From positions 2,356,001 through 2,420,000 of the forward strand of contig JASGHF010000001.1 of the NCBI GenBank assembly GCA_047602465.1: a DNA stretch of 64,000 nucleotides, in the 5' to 3' direction. A model generated the notes under the pieces. It made no database searches. It had not been told where the DNA came from and worked only from the letters and a program-made list of their open reading frames with translations. Below are positions 1-7,985 of the stretch, in pieces. Both the position numbers and the translations under genes were made by a program. Source of the DNA: JADZAI01 sp047602465 (GTDB lineage: Bacteria > Pseudomonadota > Alphaproteobacteria > Micropepsales > Micropepsaceae). The number at the start of each line of letters is the position of its first letter. Positions within the stretch are counted from its first letter, which is position 1.

Positions 1-1665
1 GAAACGGCGAGGGTGACGGCGACACGCTGGCTGCGGGCGTCGAAGGCTTTGAGGGTCGTCGCGGCGAGGGTGAGGGCGGCGGTCGTGTCGGGGCGCGGGG
101 CGGCGACCGGGCCGGCGGACCAGGAGAGCGCCAGCTCATAGGCCCCGGCCTCATAGCCGACGATGCGGAGCAGGCGCTTCGTCCCCGGCTCCAGCGCGAT
201 CGTCCAGGTTTCGCCCTTGTCGGCGGTGACGAAATCGCCGGCCGATTCCATCTCGCGGCGGATCGGGCCGCTGGCGGTGCGCGTCTCGACCTCCTGATAG
301 ACGCGATAGCTCATGTTCTTCATCGCGGCTTTGGGCGTGATGGTGAGCGTCGCGGCCTGATCGAGATCGGGCAGGCGATAGAGATCCTCGTCGTCGACCT
401 TGCTGAGTTCGCCCTTCAGCACGAGGTCGGGCGGGGTGAGGTTGGCGGTGGCGGGGGTGTCGTTCGGCTCGAAATCGGTTTCCGGGCCGAACCAGTCGAG
501 GCCCGCCAAAGTGAGCGTGTAGGGGCGCTCCTCGCGCTTGTCGCCGCGCACATAGACGAACCAGTCGCCCTGATCGAGCAGGAAGGTGTTGGCGCCGCCG
601 CCCAGCGCCGCATCGAGCCGGCCGGCCTCCCAGTTCCCCTTGCGGCCGACCATGGCGCGCAGGTTGATGCCTTCGGGGCCTTTCAGCGTGACGCGGACCT
701 TGGCCGGACCGGCCAAGGTGAAGCGATAGACGTTCGACATCCTCGCTATGCTCGATCTGGCCGGCGCGGCTGGCGTTCATGGGGAGCAGAAGCGCGCGGT
801 CCTCGCCGTTATTGGGTTCGACCTCGTCGATCTGGCTGCCCGCACGCGGCGCGGCGGCTCCGCCCAGCACGTCCAGCGGGGCGGGGCCGACCGGGGTGGC
901 GGTGACTTTCCACGCCCCCGGCGGGCCGGAAATGCGGAACGAGTTGCGGCCCGGCGCGAGCATCACGCTCCACATTTCCGCAATGCCGGTTTCCTTGTTG
1001 CGCTGAACGCGGGCGATCTCGTCGCCCTTGGCGCTGAGGAGGTTCAGATAGTCGAACGCCTCGCCCGTCGCGGTGATCTTCCAGAGCTGGAGCGGGGCCT
1101 TGGCCTCAAGCGCGAAATGCTCGCGGTCGTCGTCGCCGAGCTTCATGCCCGTCATGCCCTGTTCGGGCGTCGCGACGCTCTCGGTCTCGATGCGCTCGTT
1201 CGGCTCGCGCTCCTCGCCCGGCTTCCAGTCGGCCTTGCGCTCGAAGGCGAGGGTGACGTCGATGGATTGGACGCCGTCTTCGAGATTGGGGTGGATGCGG
1301 AAATAGTGGCGGCCGGGGCCAAGGACGTAATCGTCGAAACGCTGTTCGGGGTCGCGGCTGTTGCGCTGTTCCAGCGTGTCGTTGCGCTCGTTCACCCAGG
1401 CGAACTGGACGGTCGCGCCCGAGACATTGCGGAGAATGGCGCTGAAACGGACGGCGGCGTCGGTGTCGGGAATGTCGAGAACGTAGAAACAGGGGCGCGG
1501 ATAGCCGTTCTCGCCGCGCGCGAGCGTGATCGGGTAGGTACCGCCGACGCTGACCGGCTCGGCCCGTTCGATGGTGTCGTTGATCCGGGGCGCGTCCTGG
1601 CTGCGCGGCGCGGACATGGCGAAGGCCGCGACGAGAAAAACCACAGCCAAACGCACGAAGGTCAT
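1..1665 (-). pseudogene. Secreted PPC-repeat protein, broken by a one-base frameshift and cut by the window edge
   Basis: Begins at the ATG at 1665 with an N-terminal hydrophobic stretch (VRLAVVFLVAAFAMSA), a probable signal peptide, so the product is likely exported. The body repeats a beta-rich unit introduced by EPN motifs (EPNERIETE, EVEPNNGEDRA, DFEPNDTPATAN), the signature of bacterial pre-peptidase C-terminal (PPC) domains. The first frame is convincing from 1665 to about 733 and then turns into Arg/His/Pro-rich nonsense. The minus-strand frame one base away resumes the domain (VYRFTLAGPAKVRV, then WFVYVRGDK and DFEPND) and stays open to base 1. One extra C near 732 explains the break. 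The gene may be a true pseudogene or carry a sequencing error. No catalytic domain is visible; the C-terminus lies outside the window. Function unknown. Confidence 0.75.
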
Positions 1666-1708
1666 GAAAGCGTCCCCAAGACTTGCGCCCCCGTGTTAGC
1701 ACGGGGAG

Positions 1709-1990
1709 GTGACGCTGAAACTTGCGACAAATCGCGGTAACGCGGCCGATGCGGCCCGGATCAAGGCCTGGCTGGAGGCGCGGTTCCCGTCCGACTGCGA
1801 GGCGTGGATCGTGACCGAGGCCAGTTGCCTGGAACCTGGCCGTCCGCCGCGCCAGACGACATTGTCGCTGGTGCATCCGGCGGCCGGTTTGAGCTTCCGC
1901 ATCGCGAAACCGATGGCGGAGGTGGATGAGGCCGATATCGCGGAACTCGGCGCGCGCGCGGCGGCGCTGGCGGCGGAGGGGTGCTGCTAG
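1709..1990 (+). CDS. Small hypothetical protein, 93 aa
   Basis: A GTG-started frame (1709) encodes a compact protein with an N-terminal helix (AADAARIKAWLEARF), a predicted beta core (WIVTEASCL, TTLSLVHP) and an Ala-rich C-terminal helix ending in CC. It has no signal peptide or membrane segment. It is divergent from the PPC-repeat gene with a 43-bp gap, so the two may share a promoter region. The purine run just before the GTG (GGGGAG) is closer than an ideal ribosome site, so the start is uncertain; a stop codon at 1697 rules out any start further upstream in frame. Codon use is like that of the neighbours. I do not recognise the family. Confidence 0.55.
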   Translation: MTLKLATNRGNAADAARIKAWLEARFPSDCEAWIVTEASCLEPGRPPRQTTLSLVHPAAGLSFRIAKPMAEVDEADIAELGARAAALAAEGCC

Positions 1991-2063
1991 AATTATATCC
2001 TATCCGGCCTTGACGAGCGCGCGCTGGAACAGTATATATTCCTAAGCGTCCGGGATTGGGTCA

Positions 2064-2119
2064 GGCGGGGTGCGTCTTTCGGGGCGGCGGCTTTGCCGCC
2101 TTGTCAGGATGGAGATGAG
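2064..2119 (+). repeat. Dispersed hairpin repeat, family B copy 1
   Basis: Shares the frame GGCGGGGTGCGTC-TTCG...TCAGGATG with the copy at 4240-4290. The variable centre forms a stem (GGCGG-CTTT-CCGCC). It lies in the otherwise empty 254-bp space between the small gene and the dienelactone hydrolase. Confidence 0.6.
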
Positions 2120-2244
2120 GGGATTTTGCGGCCTCTCCCGGTGCGGTGTCACAGGATTGAGATGACGGGCGTGTTGTGTGGCGGCTTGGCCTGAGGGGCT
2201 TCGCCGTTATGCTGGCGTCAAGGGGACGGAACAGGAGGATCGAC

Positions 2245-3075
2245 ATGACCATCGAGATCACGCGGCGGGCCCTGGGCGGTGTCGCGCTGGGCGCCGGGTT
2301 CGCCATGAGCGTGCAGCCGGTGGCGGCGGAGACGATCATCACGCCCGCCGACGGGCTGGACGTGGCCGAGGTGGAGATCGTCGTCGCCGACCGGAAAATC
2401 CCCGCCTATCGCGCGCGGCCCGCAGGCGGCAAGGGCGAGGCGGTCATCATCGTCACGCAGGAGATCTTCGGCGTGCATGAGCATATCCGCGATCTCTGCC
2501 GCCGCCTCGCCAATGCCGGATATTACGCGATCGCGCCGGACCTCTATGTCCGGCAGGGCGATCCGACCAAGGTGGAGGACATCAAGACGCTGGTGGAGAC
2601 GATCGTCGCCAAGGTGCCGGACGAGCAGGTGATGTCGGATCTCGATTTCACGGGCGCATTCGCGGGGCAGGAAGGCGCGGACGATGCGAAGCTGGGCATT
2701 ACCGGCTTCTGCTGGGGCGGGCGCATCGTGTGGCTGTATGCGGCGCATCAGCCGAACCTCAAGGCCGGCGTCGCCTGGTACGGCAAGCTGGTGGGCGAGC
2801 CGGACCCGCTGCATCCAAGGCATGCCGTCGATGTGGCGAAGGAGCTGAAAGCCCCGGTGCTGGGCCTTTACGGCGAGAAGGATGGCGGCATTCCGCTGGA
2901 GAGCGTGGAGGCGATGCGCGCGGCGCTGGGGCCGGACAGCAAATCCTCGATCATCGTCTATCCGGGCGCGCCGCACGGCTTCAACGCCGACTATCGCGAG
3001 AGCTATGTCGAGGCGGATGCGAAAGACGGCTGGGCGAAGATGCTGGCCTTCTTCGCCGCGAACGGGGTCGGCTGA
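2245..3075 (+). CDS. Dienelactone hydrolase family protein, exported
   Basis: An alpha/beta hydrolase of 276 aa. The start at 2245 follows a good AGGAGG site (2233-2238). The N-terminus (TRRALGGVALGAGFAMS...VAAE) looks like a twin-arginine-type signal, so the enzyme is probably periplasmic. Family landmarks are present: the conserved Glu in TQEIFGVHEH, the nucleophile Cys in GFCWGG, the Asp in GEKDGG and the His in PHGF, giving the Cys-Asp-His triad of dienelactone hydrolases. Members cleave cyclic lactones such as carboxymethylenebutenolide, but many are general esterases, so the substrate is not assigned. The phoR start is only 6 bp downstream, so the two are probably cotranscribed, an unusual partner for phoR. 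Confidence 0.88.
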   Translation: MTIEITRRALGGVALGAGFAMSVQPVAAETIITPADGLDVAEVEIVVADRKIPAYRARPAGGKGEAVIIVTQEIFGVHEHIRDLCRRLANAGYYAIAPDLYVRQGDPTKVEDIKTLVETIVAKVPDEQVMSDLDFTGAFAGQEGADDAKLGITGFCWGGRIVWLYAAHQPNLKAGVAWYGKLVGEPDPLHPRHAVDVAKELKAPVLGLYGEKDGGIPLESVEAMRAALGPDSKSSIIVYPGAPHGFNADYRESYVEADAKDGWAKMLAFFAANGVG

Positions 3076-3081
3076 AGCCTG

Positions 3082-4239
3082 ATGTCCACGGGTCTGAGCG
3101 TTCTGCTGATCGCCCTCGCCGCGCTTGCGGCGGGGGCGTCGGGTTTCTGGCTGGCGGCGCGCCGCCGCGCCCCCGCCGCGATGGCGCAAAGCGCCGTGAC
3201 GGGGCCGGCGGAGGCGCTGGATGAGCTGAACGCGATCCTGCAGGCGCTGCCGCATGCGGCGCTGCTGCTGGACGAGGCGGGCCGTGTGGCGGCGCGCAAT
3301 GACAGCGCGGCGGAGCTGACCGGCGCGGCGGTGGGCAAGCCGTTCGCGTCGGGCTTCCGCGTGCCGGATCTTCTGAACGCCATCGAGCAGGTGCGCGACG
3401 GGGCGGAACGGGCCGAGGCGAACTTCACCGTGCCGGTGCCGGTGGAGCGGTCGATCGAGGGCCATGTCGCGCCGGTGGAGGCGGGCGGGCGGCGCTATCG
3501 CCTGGTCTATCTCAACGACATCACCGCGATGGTGCGGGTGGAGCGGATGCGGGCCGATTTCGTGGCGAATGCGAGCCATGAATTGCGCACGCCGCTGACC
3601 TCGCTGTCGGGGTTCCTTGAAACCATCATGGGGCCGGCGCGGGACGATCCGGACGCGACGCAGCGCTTTCTGGAGATCATGCAGACGCAGGCCCAGCGGA
3701 TGCGGCGGCTGATCGACGATCTGCTGTCCTTGTCGCGCATCGAGCTGAACGAGCATGTGCGGCCGGCCGCCAAGGCCGACCTCGCAGGCATCGCGCGCGA
3801 CGTGGTGGATGCGGCGCAGCCGGCGCTGAACCGCGCCGGGATCAGGGCGGTGGTGACGGTCGCGGAAGGGGCGCAGCCGGTGACGGGGGCGCGGGACGAG
3901 TTGCTGCAGATCGCGCAGAACCTGATCGACAATGCGGTGAAGTATGGCGGCGAGGGCGGCGATGTTGCGGTGTCGATCTTCCCCGGCGAGGGCGGAACCA
4001 CGGCGCTGTCGGTGAGCGACAGGGGGCCGGGGATCGCGCGGGAGCATATCCCGCGTCTGACCGAGCGGTTCTACCGGGTGGACGATGCGGCGAGCCGGGA
4101 GCGGGGCGGGACGGGCCTGGGCCTCGCCATCGTGAAGCACATCCTCAACCGCCATCGCGGGCGGCTGGAGATCGAGAGCGAGCCGGGCAGAGGCTCGAAA
4201 TTCACGGTGTTCATTCCGGTGTGGCAGGCGGGAGGCTGA
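3082..4239 (+). CDS. phoR: Phosphate regulon sensor histidine kinase PhoR
   Basis: A 385-aa sensor kinase. Residues 5-27 form one membrane segment, followed by a PAS-like domain (AILQALPHAALLLDEAGRV), the HisKA dimerisation box with the phospho-acceptor His (FVANASHELRTPL), the N box (NLIDNAVKYG), and G boxes (DRGPGI, GGTGLGLAIVKH). PhoR autophosphorylates and passes phosphate to PhoB when phosphate is scarce; in the absence of limitation the Pst transporter and PhoU hold it off. It sits before phoU and phoB, which supports the assignment over other HisKA kinases. A 220-bp gap carrying repeats separates it from phoU, in the place where pstCAB is found in many relatives. Confidence 0.93.
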   Translation: MSTGLSVLLIALAALAAGASGFWLAARRRAPAAMAQSAVTGPAEALDELNAILQALPHAALLLDEAGRVAARNDSAAELTGAAVGKPFASGFRVPDLLNAIEQVRDGAERAEANFTVPVPVERSIEGHVAPVEAGGRRYRLVYLNDITAMVRVERMRADFVANASHELRTPLTSLSGFLETIMGPARDDPDATQRFLEIMQTQAQRMRRLIDDLLSLSRIELNEHVRPAAKADLAGIARDVVDAAQPALNRAGIRAVVTVAEGAQPVTGARDELLQIAQNLIDNAVKYGGEGGDVAVSIFPGEGGTTALSVSDRGPGIAREHIPRLTERFYRVDDAASRERGGTGLGLAIVKHILNRHRGRLEIESEPGRGSKFTVFIPVWQAGG

Positions 4240-4290
4240 GGCGGGGTGCGTCCTTCGAGACGGGCGCAAGCGCCCTCCTCAGGATGAGGA
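4240..4290 (+). repeat. Dispersed hairpin repeat, family B copy 2
   Basis: Matches copy 1 at 2064 in its flanks (GGCGGGGTGCGTCCTTCG and CTCAGGATGA). The centre pairs as GGGCG-CAAG-CGCCC, a different stem sequence from copy 1. It starts directly at the phoR stop codon. Confidence 0.6.
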
Positions 4291-4309
4291 ATAGGGTTGC
4301 GTGGGGCCT

Positions 4310-4365
4310 GCCCCCCCTTCCCCCGGCGTTGCCGGGTACTTCCCCCGTAAGAACGGGGGAAGATC
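4310..4365 (+). repeat. Dispersed double-hairpin repeat, family C copy 1
   Basis: Two hairpins in tandem: CCCGGC-GTT-GCCGGG, then CTTCCCCCGT-AAGA-ACGGGGGAAG. The same layout recurs at 10475, 11834 and 22304 with different stem sequences. Confidence 0.55.
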
Positions 4366-4389
4366 AAAGGTCCGCCTCACTTCATAAAA

Positions 4390-4407
4390 CTGTCATGGAA
4401 GCGTAAC
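4390..4407 (+). promoter_or_regulatory. Possible Pho box upstream of phoU
   Basis: CTGTCAT at 4390-4396 is a perfect PhoB half-site. Four bases later GCGTAAC matches the second half-site poorly. It sits 53 bp before the phoU start, the right place for PhoB control of phoU-phoB. One good half only, so tentative. Confidence 0.4.
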
Positions 4408-4459
4408 AAAGGCGCAGCGCGGGGAAACTAGACCCGGGCCGCAGAGGCAGGGGCCGCTT

Positions 4460-5176
4460 ATGAGCGAACATCTCGTCAAATCCTATGAAGGCGAACTGGA
4501 GGGCATCTCCACCAATGTCGCCCAGATGGGCGGCATCGCCGAGGCGCTGCTGCAGGGCGCGATCGACGCGCTGCAGCGCCGCGACAGCGCGCTGGCCGAC
4601 CGGATGATCGAAAGCGACCGCCGGATCGACGATCTGGAGCGGGTGATCGAAGGCCAGGCCGTGAAGGTGCTGGCGCTGCGCCAGCCGGTGGGCGTGGATC
4701 TGCGCCTGACGGTGACGGCGCTGCGCATCGCCAATGAGATCGAGCGCATCGGCGATCTCGCCAAGAACATCGCCAAGCGCGCGCTGGTGCTGAACCGCGA
4801 GAACCCGGTGCGCCTGACGCAGGGCCTGGTGCGGATGGGCCGCGAGGTGCTGAGCCAGATCAAGGCCGTGCTGGACGCCTATGCGGCGCGCGATGCGGAC
4901 GCCGCGATGGCGGTGTGGCGGCGCGACGAGGAGATCGACGAGCTGTACAATTCGATCTTCCGCGAATTGCTGACCTATATGATGGAAGACCCGCGCACGA
5001 TCTCGCTGGCGACGCATCTGCTGTTCGTCGCGAAGAATCTGGAGCGCGCGGGCGACCACGCGACGAACATCGCCGAGCAGGTGTTCTACCTGTCGCGCGG
5101 CAATTATATCGGCGAGGACCGGCCCAAGGGCGACGCGACCTCGTCGAGCACTGTTCCCTTCGAAGCGGCGAGCTGA
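4460..5176 (+). CDS. phoU: Phosphate signalling regulator PhoU
   Basis: A 238-aa all-helical protein made of two PhoU repeats. Each has the metal-binding signature: first ALRIANEIERIGDLAKNIAKR around residues 89-109, then LLFVAKNLERAGDHATNIAE around residues 187-206 (the E/DxxxD pattern that binds iron or zinc clusters). PhoU is a cytoplasmic negative regulator linking the Pst transporter to PhoR. Length is normal for the family. It is followed by phoB after 7 bp, so they form one operon. The absence of pstSCAB here implies the transporter is encoded elsewhere. Confidence 0.95.
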   Translation: MSEHLVKSYEGELEGISTNVAQMGGIAEALLQGAIDALQRRDSALADRMIESDRRIDDLERVIEGQAVKVLALRQPVGVDLRLTVTALRIANEIERIGDLAKNIAKRALVLNRENPVRLTQGLVRMGREVLSQIKAVLDAYAARDADAAMAVWRRDEEIDELYNSIFRELLTYMMEDPRTISLATHLLFVAKNLERAGDHATNIAEQVFYLSRGNYIGEDRPKGDATSSSTVPFEAAS

Positions 5177-5183
5177 CGGCCAG

Positions 5184-5894
5184 ATGCAGAAGCCCACGAT
5201 CCTGGTCATCGAGGACGAGGCGGCCCTCGTCACCCTGCTGCGCTATAATCTGGAGCGCGACGGCTACCGGGTGGTGGAGGCGCGGGACGGCGAGGAGGCG
5301 CTGATCGTCGCCGCCGAGGAGACGCCGGACCTGATCCTGCTGGACTGGGCGCTGCCGAACCTGTCGGGCATCGAGGTGTGCCGCCGTCTGCGCATGAAGG
5401 CGGAAAGCCGCAACACGCCGATCATCATGCTGACGGCGCGCGGCGAGGAGAGCGACCGTATCCGCGGCCTCGACACCGGCGCGGACGATTATGTCGTCAA
5501 GCCGTTCTCGATGACCGAGATGCTGGCGCGCATCCGTGCGGTGCTGCGGCGTATCCGCCCGGCGCTGTCGGAGGATGTGGCGGAGTTCGGCGATCTGGTG
5601 ATCGACCGCGTGTCGCGCCGGGTGCGGCGGAGCCATCGCGAGGTGCATCTGGGGCCGACGGAGTACCGGCTGCTCGATCATCTGATCCAGCATCCGGGGC
5701 GGGTGTTCAGCCGTGAGCAGCTGCTGGATGCGGTGTGGGGATCGGATGTCTATGTCGAGGCGCGGACGGTGGACGTACATATCGGCCGCCTGAGGAAGGC
5801 GCTGATCGCCAATGGCGAGAAAGACCCGATCCGCACGGTGCGCTCGGCCGGGTATTCGCTGGACGAGCAGATGAAGGTGCAGGCGGCGGGGTAG
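5184..5894 (+). CDS. phoB: Phosphate regulon response regulator PhoB
   Basis: An OmpR/PhoB-class regulator of 236 aa. The receiver domain (residues 1-120) holds the acidic pocket EDE at about 10-12, the phosphorylated Asp in LILLDWALP, the conserved Thr in MLTARGEE, and Lys in VKPFSMTEM. The C-terminal winged helix (about 130-230) has the expected LGPTEYRLLDHL and the recognition region VEARTVDVHIGRLRKAL. When phosphorylated by PhoR it activates Pho-box promoters. It closes the phoU-phoB operon and is followed by a repeat and a strong terminator. Confidence 0.95.
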   Translation: MQKPTILVIEDEAALVTLLRYNLERDGYRVVEARDGEEALIVAAEETPDLILLDWALPNLSGIEVCRRLRMKAESRNTPIIMLTARGEESDRIRGLDTGADDYVVKPFSMTEMLARIRAVLRRIRPALSEDVAEFGDLVIDRVSRRVRRSHREVHLGPTEYRLLDHLIQHPGRVFSREQLLDAVWGSDVYVEARTVDVHIGRLRKALIANGEKDPIRTVRSAGYSLDEQMKVQAAG

Positions 5895-5900
5895 GGGTAA

Positions 5901-5932
5901 GGCGTGGATGGTCGGCCTTCGCCGACCATGAC
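5901..5932 (+). repeat. Dispersed hairpin repeat, family A copy 1
   Basis: The conserved left flank GGCGTGG is followed by a stem-loop ATGGTCGGC-CTTC-GCCGACCAT and then GAC. Copies with other stems lie at 10405, 18841, 22190 and 22240. Confidence 0.65.
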
Positions 5933-5944
5933 AGGCGGAGGCCA

Positions 5945-5979
5945 ATGAAAAAGGCCGGGGCAAGCCCCGGCCTTTCATT
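5945..5979. terminator. Bidirectional intrinsic terminator between phoB and gcrA
   Basis: A long hairpin AAAGGCCGGGGC-AA-GCCCCGGCCTTT has a T-run on both strands (CTTTCATTT on plus, CTTTTTCATT on minus). It lies between the convergent ends of phoB (5894) and gcrA (5999). Confidence 0.85.
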
Positions 5980-5998
5980 TGTCTCCGCCAGATCCGGC

Positions 5999-6469
5999 CT
6001 AGCCGAAGTTCAGGCGCTTGCGCTGAAGATCGCGGTCGCGGTCGCGGCGCGACTGGGCCGGCTGGTAGGCCATGCGGACATGGGCCTCGCAATACGGCGC
6101 GCCGGTCTTGGCCTTGCGGCCGCAGAAGCGGAACTCCGGCGTGGCCGGGTCGCCCAGGGGCCAGCGGCAGACGGTCGCCGAGAGGTCGACCACCGTGACG
6201 GCGTTCTCGGGCATCGGCTCCAGCGGCTCTTCCACCACCGGCTCGGCACGCATCACGCTGACGCGCGGCGTGTGGAGACGCGGCTGCGGCGCGGGACGCG
6301 GACGCTCGACGCGGGGCGCCGTGGCGCGGCCGGCGAGGCCGAGGCGGTGCACCTTGCCGATGACGGCGTTGCGCGTGACTTCCCCCAGAGCGCGGGCGAT
6401 CTGGCTCGCGCTCAGGCCTTCGGCCCACATCTGTTTCAGGCGTTCAATACGGTCGTCGGTCCAGGACAT
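5999..6469 (-). CDS. gcrA: Cell-cycle regulator GcrA
   Basis: 156 aa. The N-terminal helix-turn-helix (MSWTDDRIERLKQMWAEGLS, then ASQIARALGEVTRNAVIGKV) is the GcrA signature. A Pro/Arg-rich linker follows, then the C-terminal sigma-binding domain with Cys in CRWPLGDP, the F-R-F-C-G-R-K element and YCEAH. In alphaproteobacteria GcrA binds RNA polymerase carrying sigma-70 and activates promoters with methylated GANTC sites through the cell cycle. The start at 6469 follows a GAAGGGG site; a longer frame upstream lacks family sequence. The space to argD holds two GANTC sites and a palindrome, which may serve its own control. Confidence 0.95.
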   Translation of the reverse strand: MSWTDDRIERLKQMWAEGLSASQIARALGEVTRNAVIGKVHRLGLAGRATAPRVERPRPAPQPRLHTPRVSVMRAEPVVEEPLEPMPENAVTVVDLSATVCRWPLGDPATPEFRFCGRKAKTGAPYCEAHVRMAYQPAQSRRDRDRDLQRKRLNFG

Positions 6470-6591
6470 GCCTGCCCCTTCTGTTGGAATAAATTGTGTT
6501 AGCAGCCCCCTAGGGCTTGTGGATGGCCTTTGGCTCACCCCCAAACCGCGCACCAAATATGGTCACGTCAGGGCCGGGCGGCACAAGGGTT

Positions 6592-6609
6592 TGTTAGGGC
6601 CTGCTAACA
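6592..6609. promoter_or_regulatory. Palindrome in the gcrA/argD divergent region
   Basis: TGTTAGGGCCTGCTAACA has 6-base arms (TGTTAG/CTAACA). A related word TGTTAGCAG lies in the opposite sense to its right arm at 6497-6505. GANTC sites lie at 6623-6627 (GAATC) and 6641-6645 (GAGTC). Together this is a plausible control region for gcrA and/or argD. Confidence 0.4.
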
Positions 6610-6725
6610 GGAACATTGCGCGAATCATGAGTTCCAAAAAGAGTCCAAACGCCCTTGTCCGTGGGCGGAGGATTTTCACAGACGCTTTCAGAGGCTTCAC
6701 GCGGGCGTCACAGATGGGGCCTCGC

Positions 6726-7985
6726 ATGGAAGATGCAAATCCCTTATTCCACCTCTCCCGCCAGAATGTGGCGGCCTCCACCAACCGGAACACGCCCGTG
6801 ATCACGCCCGTCCTGCCCACCTATAACCGCGCAGACCTCGCCTTCGAGCGGGGCGAAGGGAGCTATCTCATCGCGGAGAACGGGCAGCGATATCTGGATT
6901 TCGGATCGGGCATCGCGGTGAATGCGCTGGGCCATTCGCATCCGCATCTGGTGAAAGCGGTGACGGAGCAGGCCCAGAAGCTGTGGCACACCTCGAACCT
7001 CTACCGCATTCCGGGGCAGCAGCGGCTCGCCGAGCGGCTGGTCGCGGCGACGTTCGCCGACACGGTGTTCTTCACCAATTCGGGCGCGGAAGCGCTGGAA
7101 TGCGCGATCAAGATGACGCGGAAGTTCCAGAGCCATAACGGCCACCCGGAAAAGTTCCGCATCATCACCTTCGAGGGCGCCTTTCACGGCCGGACGCTGG
7201 CGACCATCGCGGCGGGCGGTCAGGCGAAATATCTGGAGGGCTTCGGCCCCAAGGTCGACGGCTTCGATCAGGCGCCGTTCGGCGACCTGGCCGCGCTGAA
7301 GGCGGCGATCGTGCCGGAGACGGCGGGTCTGCTGATCGAGCCGATCCAGGGCGAGGGGGGCGTCCGCGCCGTGCCGTCCGAGTTCCTGCGCGCCTTGCGG
7401 GCGCTGGCCGACGAGCATGGCCTGATGCTGATCTTCGACGAGGTGCAGACGGGCGTCGGGCGGACGGGCAAGCTGTTCGCGCATGAATGGGCCGGCGTGA
7501 CGCCGGACATCATGGCGGTCGCCAAGGGCATCGGCGGCGGTTTCCCGATGGGCTGCTGTCTTGCGACCGAAGCGGCGGCGGCGGGCATGGTGGCCGGGAC
7601 GCACGGCTCGACCTATGGCGGCAATCCGCTGGCCATGGCGGCGGGCAATGCGGTGCTGGATGTCGTGCTGGCCGACGGGTTCCTCGCCCGCGTGCGCGAC
7701 GCGGCGCTGCGCTTCAAGCAGCAGCTGGCGATGCTGAAGGACGAGCATCCCGATGTCATCGAGGAGGTGCGTGGGCAGGGGCTGCTGCTGGGCCTCAAGC
7801 TGAAAGTGCCGGCCGGCGATTTCCAGGCGGCGCTGCGCGAGCGTCATGTGCTGTCGGTGGGGGCGGGCGACAATGTGCTGCGCATCCTGCCGCCGCTGAC
7901 GGTGAGCGACGCCGAACTGAGCGAAGGCATCATCGCCATCGGCGCCGCTGCGGTCGCGTTCGAGACCAAGAAAGACGCCGCCTGA
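6726..7985 (+). CDS. argD: Acetylornithine aminotransferase ArgD
   Basis: A class-III PLP aminotransferase. It converts N-acetylglutamate semialdehyde to N-acetylornithine in arginine synthesis (it often also serves lysine synthesis). Landmarks: YLDFGSGIAVNALGHSHP, the phosphate loop NSGAEALE, FHGRTLATIAA, the PLP-binding Asp in LIFDEVQTGVGRTG, the Schiff-base Lys in AVAKGIGGGFPMG, and HGSTYGGNPLA. The ATG at 6726 gives 419 aa; a GTG at 6798 (VITPVLPTYNRADLAF) would give 395 aa, closer to the usual length. The first choice has a weak GGGG site and the second none, so the start is open. It overlaps argF by one base (TGATG). Confidence 0.93.
   Translation: MEDANPLFHLSRQNVAASTNRNTPVITPVLPTYNRADLAFERGEGSYLIAENGQRYLDFGSGIAVNALGHSHPHLVKAVTEQAQKLWHTSNLYRIPGQQRLAERLVAATFADTVFFTNSGAEALECAIKMTRKFQSHNGHPEKFRIITFEGAFHGRTLATIAAGGQAKYLEGFGPKVDGFDQAPFGDLAALKAAIVPETAGLLIEPIQGEGGVRAVPSEFLRALRALADEHGLMLIFDEVQTGVGRTGKLFAHEWAGVTPDIMAVAKGIGGGFPMGCCLATEAAAAGMVAGTHGSTYGGNPLAMAAGNAVLDVVLADGFLARVRDAALRFKQQLAMLKDEHPDVIEEVRGQGLLLGLKLKVPAGDFQAALRERHVLSVGAGDNVLRILPPLTVSDAELSEGIIAIGAAAVAFETKKDAA

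Noticed and set aside
2218..4269. 683-codon open frame on the minus strand across the hydrolase and phoR
   Set aside because: Arg/His/Pro-rich, no family motif, and antisense to two clear genes; GC-rich codon bias makes such frames.
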